Shown here in pieces: positions 45,527-55,354 of a DNA stretch of 64,000 nt. Under the pieces are notes generated by a model. The model was not told the origin of the DNA, searched no databases, and saw nothing but the letters and a program-made list of their open reading frames with translations. The translations under genes were made by a program, and so were the position numbers. Within the stretch, counting starts at the first letter, position 1; each line of letters opens with the position of its first letter. The stretch comes from Opitutaceae bacterium EW11 (lineage in GTDB: Bacteria; Verrucomicrobiota; Verrucomicrobiia; Opitutales; Opitutaceae). The stretch lies in assembly GCA_003054665.1 (NCBI GenBank), contig QAYY01000003.1, positions 62,001 through 126,000 on the forward strand, in the 5' to 3' direction.

Positions 45527-46405
45527 ATGCGAGGAAGCATCAATGACATTCGCGAAATCCACGAACTGGGTGCGGCGACGCGGGAATCGGTCGTGGCCGG
45601 AACGCGCGTCGGGGAACGGGGAGGCAGTTGCGCCCGATTTGTTGGATACACGGAGGCCGGACGCGGTTATCGCTTCGGTCGCATCTCCCCGCCGTTTTCG
45701 CAGGTGCTCGTGACGGAGCGCGGCGAAGGCGTCGTCCTCGTCGACGGCGAGTGGCGGCCTTGCCCGGAGGGTTTCGCGTACATCACGGCGCCCCGGTCCG
45801 TGTGCGCGTACCACATCGGCCCGAAGTGCGACGCGTGGCGGTTGCACTGGAGCATCTATGGAGAGGAATGCCTCCTCCCGTCCGTCCCGCCCGGCTCGCC
45901 GCCACGGCTGGTGCCCGTCGAGGCGACGGGTTTTCGGCACGCGGTCGAGGGCTACTGCCACGAAAACGCGTCGCGGGCCGATGCCGCGGTTCTTGGCCTA
46001 TGGGCCGCGCTCGTCGATCGCGCCGTGTGGCGCATGCTCGACGCCGATCGGGGCGACTCGCGGCTGGACCGGCTTTGGGTCGCGGTTCAGCGGGACTTGG
46101 GAGCCGGCTGGACGTTGGCCCGGATGGCGCGCGAAGTCGGTCTGAGCGAGGAGAGCCTGCGGCGCCTTTGCCAGAAACACCTCAAGCGCTCGCCGGTCGC
46201 GCATCTGGCGAAGCTTCGCATGCGGGCCGCGGCCGATCTCCTTCGCCACTCGGGGGAGAAATTGGACTCGCTGGCGGCGCACTTCGGTTACGCGGATGCG
46301 TTTTCGTTCAGCACCGCGTTCCGTCGCGAGTGGGGGATGGCCCCCTCGCGCTATCGGGAGCAAAACCGCCTCGGCGGGGGCGGTCGTCAGAAGTCGGGCG
46401 CGTAG
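45527..46405 (+). CDS. AraC-family transcriptional regulator
   Basis: A 292-residue cytoplasmic regulator. The N-terminal ~130 residues form a cupin-like sensing domain ('FSQVLVTERGEGVVLVDGEW', 'YITAPRSVCAYHI'). The C-terminal ~100 residues are the AraC/XylS double helix-turn-helix: 'WTLARMAREVGLSEESLRRL', 'SPVAHLAKLRMRAAADLL' and 'FGYADAFSFSTAFRREWGMA' followed by 'PSRYRE'. It is divergently transcribed from the DUF5916-GH2 operon with only 66 bp between starts, the usual arrangement for a local regulator. Ligand is unknown; a sugar from the GH2 reaction is a reasonable guess. Confidence 0.9.
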   Translation: MRGSINDIREIHELGAATRESVVAGTRVGERGGSCARFVGYTEAGRGYRFGRISPPFSQVLVTERGEGVVLVDGEWRPCPEGFAYITAPRSVCAYHIGPKCDAWRLHWSIYGEECLLPSVPPGSPPRLVPVEATGFRHAVEGYCHENASRADAAVLGLWAALVDRAVWRMLDADRGDSRLDRLWVAVQRDLGAGWTLARMAREVGLSEESLRRLCQKHLKRSPVAHLAKLRMRAAADLLRHSGEKLDSLAAHFGYADAFSFSTAFRREWGMAPSRYREQNRLGGGGRQKSGA

Positions 46406-46407
46406 CG

Positions 46408-46433
46408 GCTCTTGGGCGCCGAGGCCCAAGAGC
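46408..46433. terminator. Hairpin between convergent AraC and esterase genes
   Basis: GCTCTTGGG (46408-46416) and CCCAAGAGC (46425-46433) form a perfect 9-bp stem between two convergent stops. There is no T-tract. Confidence 0.6.
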
Positions 46434-46441
46434 GCGGAACG

Positions 46442-48170
<1,729 letters not shown>

Positions 48171-48566
48171 TAGGATAGCGCGGAAATAGATCGCCGGGGC
48201 GAACGGTTCAACAGACGGGCGGAAGGAAGGGGCTCCTGCCCGAGGCGGCCGACCATTCCCCCCCGCGGCGTTTCCACCGTCTGCGGTTGGGGTCGAAGCC
48301 CTCGGCTCCCGTCGGCTTTTCGGTCGCACGCCTCGAAACTCGGAGAACTCAATGAGTCCGAGTTTCCGTAGCGCCTGCTCATGGTTGAAGGGAGTTTCGG
48401 AATCGACGGATCATACACGGAAACGGGCAAAGAGCGCACGTCCCGAATTCCCGTTACGTTGTCCGGAATTGCCTGGCTTGCGGAGGGCGGGCCGGGCTTG
48501 CGGGCGGCCGGGATCGCCGCCCGGAGCCCGCTGTCGCGAGGTGAAATCGACCGAAGCACCGACACG
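48171..48566. other. 396-bp spacer between kinase and regulator of pair 2
   Basis: A 131-codon GTG-initiated frame spans the spacer on the minus strand and touches the regulator's GTG as TAGTG. Its Arg, Pro and Ser-rich translation shows no fold or family, so I do not call it a gene. A separate promoter for the regulator could lie here. Confidence 0.4.
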
Positions 48567-51500
48567 CTAGCCCTGCGCAGACGGGCGGGGAAACTCGACG
48601 GTCAGGGACACCGTCGTGCCGGCCCCGGGCTGGCTGGTGACTCCGCAACGGCCGCCGATGCGCTCCATCCGTTTCTGCATGTTGCCCACTCCGCGGCCTC
48701 CACCGAATCGGGTGGATTCGAGGGGCGCGGGGTTCTGGGGATCGAATCCGCGTCCGTTGTCCTTGATGACGAATGAAAAAGAGTCCTCTCCCACGCTGAC
48801 CGACACGTGCACCTCGGACGCGGCGGCGTGTTTCATCGCGTTGTTGAGCGCTTCCTTGAAGGCGAGGAACAGGTTGTGGCGCGTTTCCGCCGTGAGTGGC
48901 CAGGAAGGCACCTGCACCGGGAGGTCGAGACGGCACCGGACGGACGAACTGGCCAGGTAATCCTGCGCGAACCTCCCCATGTAATCCACCAAGCTGTCGA
49001 GCGTGTCGTGACGGGGGTCGACGGCCCACACGATTTCATCGAGGGCCTGGGTCACCTCGCGAGCGCTCGTGTAGATGCGGGAAAGCATGGCGGCGGCGCG
49101 TTCGGGTTCGGTGAGATCGCCCCGACCGGGCTGGCTCAGCATGGCGATCTTCGAGAGGCTCGCGCCGACGTCGTCGTGGATATCCTGCGCGATTCGTGAA
49201 CGTTCGCGTTCGATTTCGTGCCGGCGCTCCATCGCCTCCATCTTGCGCTGCATGCGCCGATGGGTGATGGCGCGCGCCACCCAGGCGATCGAGCCCGCTG
49301 CGGCGAGCGCGCAGAGGGTGATGAACCATCCCGTCTGCCAGAAGAACGGCGCGACGGTGAAGGCCAGCGTGGCGGCCTCGGGGCTCCAGACACCGTCGTT
49401 ATTGCACGCGATGACGCGGAAGAGGTAGTTGCCCGCCGGCAGCCGGCTGTAGAAGGCGTTCCGCTTCGTGCCGCCGTCGATCCAATCCTGGTCGATGCCG
49501 TCGAGCCGGTATTTGAACAACACCTTGCTCGGGGCGACGTAACTCAGGCCGCTGAAGCGAAATTCGAGGCGCTGATGGCCCGGCGGCAGGCTGTGGGTGA
49601 CGATGCCGGACACGAGGGCCGTCGGTTTGCCGTCGGCCAGCATCGAGCCGATCACGACCGGCGGCGGGTAGGTGTTCGATTCGATCCGCGCCGGGTCGAC
49701 GTTCACGAGGCCTTTCCCGCTGGCGAACCAGAGCCGGCCATCCGGCGTTTTGCAGGCGACGGCCTGGAAACCGCTCGTGAAGGCGACGATCGGCAGCCCG
49801 TCGCTGCGATCGTAGACCTGGCTGGAAAACGTTTTCGCCGCGCCGTCGGCGCAACGATTCAGCTCGGTTTTGCTGATCCGTTGGATCCCGTGATGGGTGC
49901 TCAACCAGAGATAACCGCGCCCGTCGTCGAGCACGGCGCAGATCGTGTGGTCGGCCAGACCCTCGGACTGTCCGAGCGTGACGAAACGCCCGTCCTTGAA
50001 CCGGCTCAAACCCCGGTCTGCCGTCCCGATCCACAACGTACCTTCCGTATCGATACAGAGGCTGTTCACGAGATCGCTCGCCAGGCCGTCCGAACGCCGG
50101 AAATAGGTGGTGCGGTCAGGCGCGATCCGAGCGATCCCGCCCCGCGCAAAGCCGCACCAGACGACGCCGTTTGCTTCGCGTGCGATGCTGCACACGTCGG
50201 GCGCGGAGCTGTCCGGCGATTTCGCCAGCCAAGTCGATTCGCCGTCCTTCCAGAGCCGCAGACCGTTCCGGTTTCCGATCAAGCACTCCTGCGGGCTCGA
50301 GGGAAGGAGCGAATACGCCGGGTTGGACGTTTCCTCGATGCCGGGCGGCCGCACGAAACGTCCCTCTTCCAGCCGATACGGACCTCCCCACCAGAAATCG
50401 CTGGCCCAGACGGCGCCGTCCGCAGCCACGGCGACGGAAGGCACGTACCAGTTGCCCAAGCCTTTTTCTGGGGTGAACTGCTCCCACTTGTCGCCGGAGC
50501 GATGATACAATGCGGCACCGTCGGTCCCGATCCAGAGCGAGCCGTCCGGAGCGGCGGCGACCGACAGGACGCTGCAGCCGTGCGCTCCGGTGGGCAGGGT
50601 CAGGACCGAAAACGCGGTCGGGTGGATGGAGACGAGCCCTGCGCCGCCCGCTCCCGCCCAGAGATTGCCTTCGCGGTCCTCATAGAGAAAGCGGATCCAG
50701 TCCTGGGGAAGACCGTTGGCGCGGCTGAACCGGATCGGCCGCCGGCCGTCGGGGAAAACCAAATACAATCCGGACTGGATCGTCCCGACCGCCAGGGTTC
50801 CGTCGCGCAGCTCGAGGCTGCACGCGAGGGAGCCGTCGGGCCAGGGGATTTCACCGCGGTCCTCGACCCAGCGGTTGTTGTCCCAGCGGCGTACGCGCCG
50901 GTCGCAGAGGAGCCAGGCTCCGCCGTCGGCGGACGCGGCGAGGGATCCCACGTAATTGTTGCTCTTGGGCTGCGGCAGTTCGGCGGGCACGAGTTTCCCC
51001 TGCGACAGATGCGCCGCCCGGCCGTTTTCGACCACCCAGATTCCCGCCTTGGGGTTTTGGGAGAAATTCATCACTCCGGGCCGGTCGCCGGCGATCAGGG
51101 TCGGAACGAGCGTTCCGTCGTCGAGATTGGCTATCGAGCCGTTTTCGTGCATGGCCCACCGCCGGCCCTGTTCGTCGCTGCCGAGGCCGATGATCTTTTC
51201 GTTGCTGGCATTCCCCGGCTGCAAAACCGGTTCGAAGCGCCCGTCCCGGTAACGCGTCACCAGGCCCGAATCGTGACCGATCCACAGCGTTCCTTGGTCG
51301 TCCTCAAACAGCCGGAGCACACGCCGATCCTGGAGCCCGGGGCTGTTCTCGGAATCGTACACCTCGAAGCGCTCGCCGTCGAAGCGCGTGAGGCCGCCGT
51401 AGGTGCCGAACCAAAGATAGCCGTCCCTCGTTTGCACGGCAGACACCACCAGGTTTTCCGGCAGACCGTCGTTCGTCTGCCAGACACGCACGGCGTAGCC

Positions 51501-51590
51501 GTCGGCGAGGAACGTCTCGGCGCGAACGACGCCCGCCAACAGAAGCGGGAGCAGCACGAGCGCGGCCAACGAACGGAGAAGGGCGGACAT
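48567..51590 (-). CDS. Sensor histidine kinase with periplasmic beta-propeller and Y_Y_Y domain, pair 2
   Basis: A 1007-residue paralogue of the kinase at 29960-33016. The start at 51590 opens the signal peptide ('MSALLRSLAALVLLPLLLAG', cleavage near 'VRAE'). The same order follows: propeller repeats (~30-690, e.g. 'EGTLWIGTADRGLSRFKD'), Y_Y_Y domain ('VLFKYRLDGIDQDWIDGG'), one membrane helix (~750-772), HisKA_3 with His805 in 'IAQDIHDDVGASLSKI' and HATPase ('EALNNAMKHAA', 'DNGRGFDP'). The phospho-acceptor His falls at the same residue number as in pair 1. The cytoplasmic halves are more alike than the propellers, consistent with diverged ligands. All catalytic residues are present. Confidence 0.92.
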   Translation of the reverse strand: MSALLRSLAALVLLPLLLAGVVRAETFLADGYAVRVWQTNDGLPENLVVSAVQTRDGYLWFGTYGGLTRFDGERFEVYDSENSPGLQDRRVLRLFEDDQGTLWIGHDSGLVTRYRDGRFEPVLQPGNASNEKIIGLGSDEQGRRWAMHENGSIANLDDGTLVPTLIAGDRPGVMNFSQNPKAGIWVVENGRAAHLSQGKLVPAELPQPKSNNYVGSLAASADGGAWLLCDRRVRRWDNNRWVEDRGEIPWPDGSLACSLELRDGTLAVGTIQSGLYLVFPDGRRPIRFSRANGLPQDWIRFLYEDREGNLWAGAGGAGLVSIHPTAFSVLTLPTGAHGCSVLSVAAAPDGSLWIGTDGAALYHRSGDKWEQFTPEKGLGNWYVPSVAVAADGAVWASDFWWGGPYRLEEGRFVRPPGIEETSNPAYSLLPSSPQECLIGNRNGLRLWKDGESTWLAKSPDSSAPDVCSIAREANGVVWCGFARGGIARIAPDRTTYFRRSDGLASDLVNSLCIDTEGTLWIGTADRGLSRFKDGRFVTLGQSEGLADHTICAVLDDGRGYLWLSTHHGIQRISKTELNRCADGAAKTFSSQVYDRSDGLPIVAFTSGFQAVACKTPDGRLWFASGKGLVNVDPARIESNTYPPPVVIGSMLADGKPTALVSGIVTHSLPPGHQRLEFRFSGLSYVAPSKVLFKYRLDGIDQDWIDGGTKRNAFYSRLPAGNYLFRVIACNNDGVWSPEAATLAFTVAPFFWQTGWFITLCALAAAGSIAWVARAITHRRMQRKMEAMERRHEIERERSRIAQDIHDDVGASLSKIAMLSQPGRGDLTEPERAAAMLSRIYTSAREVTQALDEIVWAVDPRHDTLDSLVDYMGRFAQDYLASSSVRCRLDLPVQVPSWPLTAETRHNLFLAFKEALNNAMKHAAASEVHVSVSVGEDSFSFVIKDNGRGFDPQNPAPLESTRFGGGRGVGNMQKRMERIGGRCGVTSQPGAGTTVSLTVEFPRPSAQG

Positions 51591-51847
51591 GAGACCTGGG
51601 GCAGGAGTCCTTCGCAAAGCAGTGGGGGGTGGAGGCTGTGCGAGGCTAGGGCGCTTGCCGGACGCGGCAAGTTCCGAGAACGACAATAGGCGGACAGGCG
51701 TATTCGCGCCCGAAAGATCCTCCGAGACTGTGTTTTCCGGAAGCGGGCGCGCGCGGCGTTGAAGTCGAAACGGACGACGACGAGTGGCCGCGGGGAGCTG
51801 AGAAAAAAGTCCTGCCCTCCTGCGCAAACCTGGGGGGGAACGTCACG

Positions 51848-51888
51848 TGTTTTAGGGACAGGCGAAAACGTCTAGGATTTGATATTCT
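51848..51888 (+). promoter_or_regulatory. Promoter-like motif, orphan copy facing GH89
   Basis: TGTTTTAGGGACAGGCG (51848-51864) is followed by TATTCT (51883-51888) exactly 22 nt after its GACA. The next plus-strand gene is GH89, 811 nt downstream; roughly 490 nt of that distance is repeat sequence. A terminator-like hairpin lies ~130 nt downstream. Confidence 0.5.
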
Positions 51889-51894
51889 TTGTCC

Positions 51895-52060
51895 CAGCCC
51901 TTTGGGCCGCAGCTGACTCGGTCTCTATTTCATCGCTTGGATTAGGGTCTGGATTGGCTGGGGTTCTTCGGTTTCTGCACCGTTACGGTTCTGGTGTAGA
52001 GTCTTTGGGGCACACTAGGGACGGCGCCAGTTTGGGTAGACTGGCGCCGTCGTCGTGTTT
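51895..52060 (+). ncRNA. Candidate small RNA or attenuated leader
   Basis: The segment between the promoter-like motif at 51848-51888 and the strong hairpin at 52020-52051 is lower in GC than its surroundings. It encodes no recognisable protein and contains a small internal stem (GCCCTTTGGGC at 51897-51907). A transcript from the motif would be ~160 nt. The boundaries are estimates and no known RNA family was recognised. Confidence 0.25.
52020..52051 (+). terminator. Terminator-like hairpin with no upstream protein gene
   Basis: GACGGCGCCAGT (52020-52031) and ACTGGCGCCGTC (52040-52051) form a perfect 12-bp stem with an 8-nt loop. The following sequence (GTCGTGTTTTG) is only weakly T-rich. 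Confidence 0.55.
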
Positions 52061-52154
52061 TGTCGGAGCGCCGGCTGCTGGCCGGCGTTGAATAGAATGC
52101 GGGCGGGACGCCCGCGCTTGTAGGGGGAGCGCATTGGCGGATCTCTCCAGGTCT

Positions 52155-52414
52155 CACGCTTGCGGGTGGGTCGGCGCGTCCCTGCGACGACACCTTCGCT
52201 CGGCCCGCGTCGAGCCCTGAATTCGCGCTTAACGCAGGCCCGGGTTTTTATCGCGCCGCAGGGACGCGTCGCGCCACGCGCAAGCGTGCCGTCGAGCGCA
52301 TCCTGTCGCCGAATACGTTCAAGCAACGCTCATCTGCCGACGTCCCCTCCCTCCTGGAGTGCGGCAGCCTGACGCCGCCATGAGCGGGCGAGCCCCGGCT
52401 CGCCCGCACGTCGC
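52155..52414. repeat. MITE-like composite repeat, copy 3
   Basis: Terminal-inverted-repeat part 52155-52288 (CACGCTTGCGGGTGG at left, CGCAAGCGTG at right with one change in the arm), a 67-nt spacer, then the double hairpin 52356-52414. Spacing matches copies 1 and 2. The 51591-52674 gap otherwise holds the promoter-like motif, the candidate RNA, element B and a repeat fragment. Confidence 0.85.
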
Positions 52415-52441
52415 ACGCCGAATAATCGAGTTTGACGGTTT

Positions 52442-52514
52442 GATGTAGGCCGGGTGCCCCCACCCGGCGGGTTGCGACGTCGCAGGTGCGGGGTGAGGGC
52501 ACCCCGCCCACATC
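52442..52514. repeat. 73-bp palindromic element B, copy 2
   Basis: GATGTAGGC...GCCCACATC, centred on GCGACGTCGC. It differs from copy 1 at only a few positions, including one base in the left terminal arm. Confidence 0.85.
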
Positions 52515-52552
52515 GGAGGAGAGAGATCGCATTGGCGGATCTCTCAAGGTCC

Positions 52553-52570
52553 TACGCTTGCGGGCGGGTC
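52553..52570. repeat. Truncated left end of the MITE-like repeat
   Basis: TACGCTTGCGGGCGGGTC matches the first bases of the composite repeat with its usual left flank (TCTCTCAAGGTCC). The rest of the element is missing. It ends ~105 nt before the GH89 start. Confidence 0.6.
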
Positions 52571-52659
52571 GCTACAGCTTCTGACAGGTATCGAAGTGCT
52601 GAACTGTTAGGGGGGGAGACGGTCGCTTTTCCGGGCGGCCGTCGTCTAGTTCTAGGCGC

Positions 52660-52665
52660 AAGGAG
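52660..52665 (+). promoter_or_regulatory. Shine-Dalgarno site deciding a TTG start
   Basis: AAGGAG lies 9 nt before the TTG at 52675. It supports a non-ATG start that also begins the signal peptide of GH89. Confidence 0.7.
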
Positions 52666-52674
52666 AGGATTCCA

Positions 52675-54975
52675 TTGAAGACAAAAACGCATCTCTTCCG
52701 TCCGCACGGGTTCCGCTGTCTCGTCGCCGCCACGGCGCTGTTCGCCGTCGGTGCGTTTGCCGAAACGCCGGAGCCGGTGGTTCCCGCGGAGGTCCGGGCG
52801 GCCGCCGTCGCCACCGATCCGCTCGCGGCGATTCACGGCCTGATTGCGCGCGTCCTTCCCGCCGCGGAGGCGGAACGGTTCGACTGCGAGGTGTTGCCGG
52901 AGGCGGGTGGGTATGACCAATGCGAATACGGACCGGCGCCGAAAAACCGGATCGTGTTGCGGGGAAACTCGGGCGTTTCGCTGGCGGTGGCGTTCAACCA
53001 ATACCTCCGGACGGAGGCCCGGCTGGATTTCGACTGGCTGGCGGACAGCCCTCTCCAGCTGCGCACTCCGTTGCCGGTGCCGTCGCGCGCCGTGCGTCTC
53101 ACCTGCGCCGCGCCGCAGCGTTTTTTTCTGAATTACTGCACCTACGGCTACACCTTTCCCTGGTGGGATTGGGCGCGGTGGGAGCGCTTCATCGACTGGA
53201 TGGCGATGAACGGCGTGAATCGGCCGCTGCTCCAGTCGGGCCAGGAGGCGGTCTGGCTTCGCGTGTGGCAAAGTTACGGTCTCTCCGCGGACGAAGTGCG
53301 GACGTATTTTTCCGCCCCGGCGCACCTGCCGTGGCACCGGATGGGAAATCTGGATCGCTGGGGCGGTCCGCTTCCGCAGTCCTACATCGACGCCCAGGAG
53401 AAACTCCAGAAGCGGATCGTTGCCCGCGTGCGGGATTTCGGGATGTCGTCCATCCTTCCGGCGTTCTCCGGTCACGTGCCGCCGGAGCTGTCGCGGGTGC
53501 GTCCGGCGGCCAAGATCGTCCGTATCAAACCCGGCTGGAGCGGGATGGCGCCGGAGTATGCCACCTCGTTCCTCGATCCGACGGATCCGCTGTTTGCGGA
53601 GATCCAGCGGAAGTTCGTCGCCGAACAGACGCGGCTCTACGGCACCGACCACCTCTACGCGACGGATCCTTTCAACGAGATGACACCGCCGAACTGGGAG
53701 CCGTCCTACCTGGCCAGCGTGGCGAGGGGGATCTTCAGCGGCCTGAGCGAGGCCGATCCCGAGGCGCAGTGGTACGAGATGACCTGGACGTTCACCTACC
53801 AGAAACGGGAGTGGACCCCCGATCGGCTGCGGGCGATGCTGCACGCGGTCCCCCGGGGGCGCCTCGTGCTGCTCGATTACGCCGGCGAAGAAACCGGGTT
53901 CTACGACACGCACGACGGGGCCTACGGGCTGCCGTTCGTCTGGAACTATCTCGGTAATTTCGGCGGCAATACACACCTCCAGGCGCCGCTGGCCCAGATT
54001 TCCCGTCTCGAAAGCAACGCCCTGAGCGCGAAAAACTGCGTGGGCGTCGGCTCCACGCTCGAGGCGCTCGGCGTGAACCCGGTCGCGTACGAACTGGTTT
54101 TTGACCGCCCCTGGCAGGGGCCGGATTTCGATCCCGCGCGTTGGGTGGAAAGCTACGCGGAGCGGAGGGCAGGGGGGCGCGATCCGGCGGTGGCCGACGC
54201 CTGGGCTCAACTGTTCCGGCGCGTTTTCATCGATCATTCCCCGCGCACCGGGACCTACGGCTCCATTTTCCAGGCGATGCCGGAGATGCCGGAATGGCAC
54301 GGGAGGAAACTGAAGACGGGCGTGGACTATCGCACGCAGGACCTGATGCAGGCGGTGGAACGGCTTTTGCAGGCCTCCGCCGAAAGCCGTGCCTCCGACT
54401 CCTACCGGTACGACGTCGTGAACCTCACGCGCGAGGTGCTCTGCGACCTCGGTCTCGAGGCGCACGGACGGATGCTGGCCGCCCTCCGTGCCGAGGATCT
54501 GACGCGCTTCAGGCGGGAGTCGGCGGACTTCCTCGCGCTCGGCCGAGATCTCGACGACCTGCTGGGCACGCGCCGCGAATTCCTTCTCGGCGTCTGGCTG
54601 GCGGAGGCGCGGAACTGCGGCGCCGCGCCGGAGGAGCGGGACTATTTCGAGGCCAACGCGCGGGAGATCCTGACCGCCTGGCACCGCCCGGGGGGCGAGC
54701 TGACCGACTACGCAAGCCGGCAGTGGAACGGCCTGATCCGCGACTACTATCTTCCGCGCTGGGAAAAGTGGATACAGCTCCAGGACGAAGCGCTCGAGCG
54801 GGGCACGCCTTTCCGGCCCGACGACTATCTGCGCTGGGTGAACGACGCCTGCCGGCAGTGGATCGGTGCACGCGATGCCGCGCGCTATGCGGCGCATCCG
54901 GTCGGGGACCCGGTTGCGACGGCCGAACGCCTTCTCGAAAAATACCGCGAGAAGTCGGCGGCGACTTCCCGATAA
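52675..54975 (+). CDS. GH89 alpha-N-acetylglucosaminidase (NAGLU-like)
   Basis: A 766-residue secreted enzyme with a TTG start at 52675 (good ribosome site, signal peptide 'MKTKTHLFRPHGFRCLVAAT' with cleavage near 'GAFAE'). Residues ~35-130 form the N-terminal alpha/beta domain. The barrel shows the hallmark 'CTYGYTFPWWDWARWERFID' followed by 'WMAMNGVN', 'GQEAVW', 'DPFNEMTPP' with the candidate acid/base Glu, and 'FVWNYLGNFGGNTHLQ', closely matching human NAGLU segments. The C-terminal helical domain is complete. GH89 removes terminal alpha-linked GlcNAc, as in heparan-type chains or gastric-mucin-type caps. It stands alone, flanked by repeats upstream and a 379-bp gap downstream. Confidence 0.92.
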   Translation: MKTKTHLFRPHGFRCLVAATALFAVGAFAETPEPVVPAEVRAAAVATDPLAAIHGLIARVLPAAEAERFDCEVLPEAGGYDQCEYGPAPKNRIVLRGNSGVSLAVAFNQYLRTEARLDFDWLADSPLQLRTPLPVPSRAVRLTCAAPQRFFLNYCTYGYTFPWWDWARWERFIDWMAMNGVNRPLLQSGQEAVWLRVWQSYGLSADEVRTYFSAPAHLPWHRMGNLDRWGGPLPQSYIDAQEKLQKRIVARVRDFGMSSILPAFSGHVPPELSRVRPAAKIVRIKPGWSGMAPEYATSFLDPTDPLFAEIQRKFVAEQTRLYGTDHLYATDPFNEMTPPNWEPSYLASVARGIFSGLSEADPEAQWYEMTWTFTYQKREWTPDRLRAMLHAVPRGRLVLLDYAGEETGFYDTHDGAYGLPFVWNYLGNFGGNTHLQAPLAQISRLESNALSAKNCVGVGSTLEALGVNPVAYELVFDRPWQGPDFDPARWVESYAERRAGGRDPAVADAWAQLFRRVFIDHSPRTGTYGSIFQAMPEMPEWHGRKLKTGVDYRTQDLMQAVERLLQASAESRASDSYRYDVVNLTREVLCDLGLEAHGRMLAALRAEDLTRFRRESADFLALGRDLDDLLGTRREFLLGVWLAEARNCGAAPEERDYFEANAREILTAWHRPGGELTDYASRQWNGLIRDYYLPRWEKWIQLQDEALERGTPFRPDDYLRWVNDACRQWIGARDAARYAAHPVGDPVATAERLLEKYREKSAATSR

Positions 54976-55354
54976 CCGCGCCAGCGCGTGCAGGCCGCCG
55001 AGGGCGGTCTCGGGCGAATTCCGAAGCTCCACACGCGTCGTTGTCGGCGGCTTGAGGCGGTTCGTTCGGCCGCCCACGGACGGGCCTCGGCGATGTCGTG
55101 CGCATTCGGCGGCGAGTTGAGAATTATGCCCGGCCGGTACGATAAGAAGCGTCGCCTTCTTCCTCCCTTTGGTGTGTAAGTGGTGACGTTCCCCAACGTT
55201 TCCGCCGTTCGCAGGCGGAAGCAGACGACAGCCGCCCCGCATCCGTTGTCGGCGAAGGAAAACACCTCGCCTGTTCCGAGAACCGTCAAGAGTCGGACGT
55301 CTGAGCCGATCAGTGATAAACCCCGCTTGTCCGGGGCATGAAGCGCCAGCCCTC
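54976..55354. other. Gap between GH89 and the ErcA-like gene
   Basis: No gene is supported on either strand. There is a modest AT-rich patch near 55119-55150 (GAGAATTATG...GATAAGAAG) that might hold a promoter for the ErcA-kinase operon. No copy of the shared bipartite motif was found. Confidence 0.5.

Noticed and set aside
49218-51689. An 823-codon frame antisense to kinase 2, and similar long antisense frames over kinase 1, both TBDRs and the GH39 genes
   Set aside because: Low-complexity composition and exact correspondence to the third-position GC pattern of the real genes.
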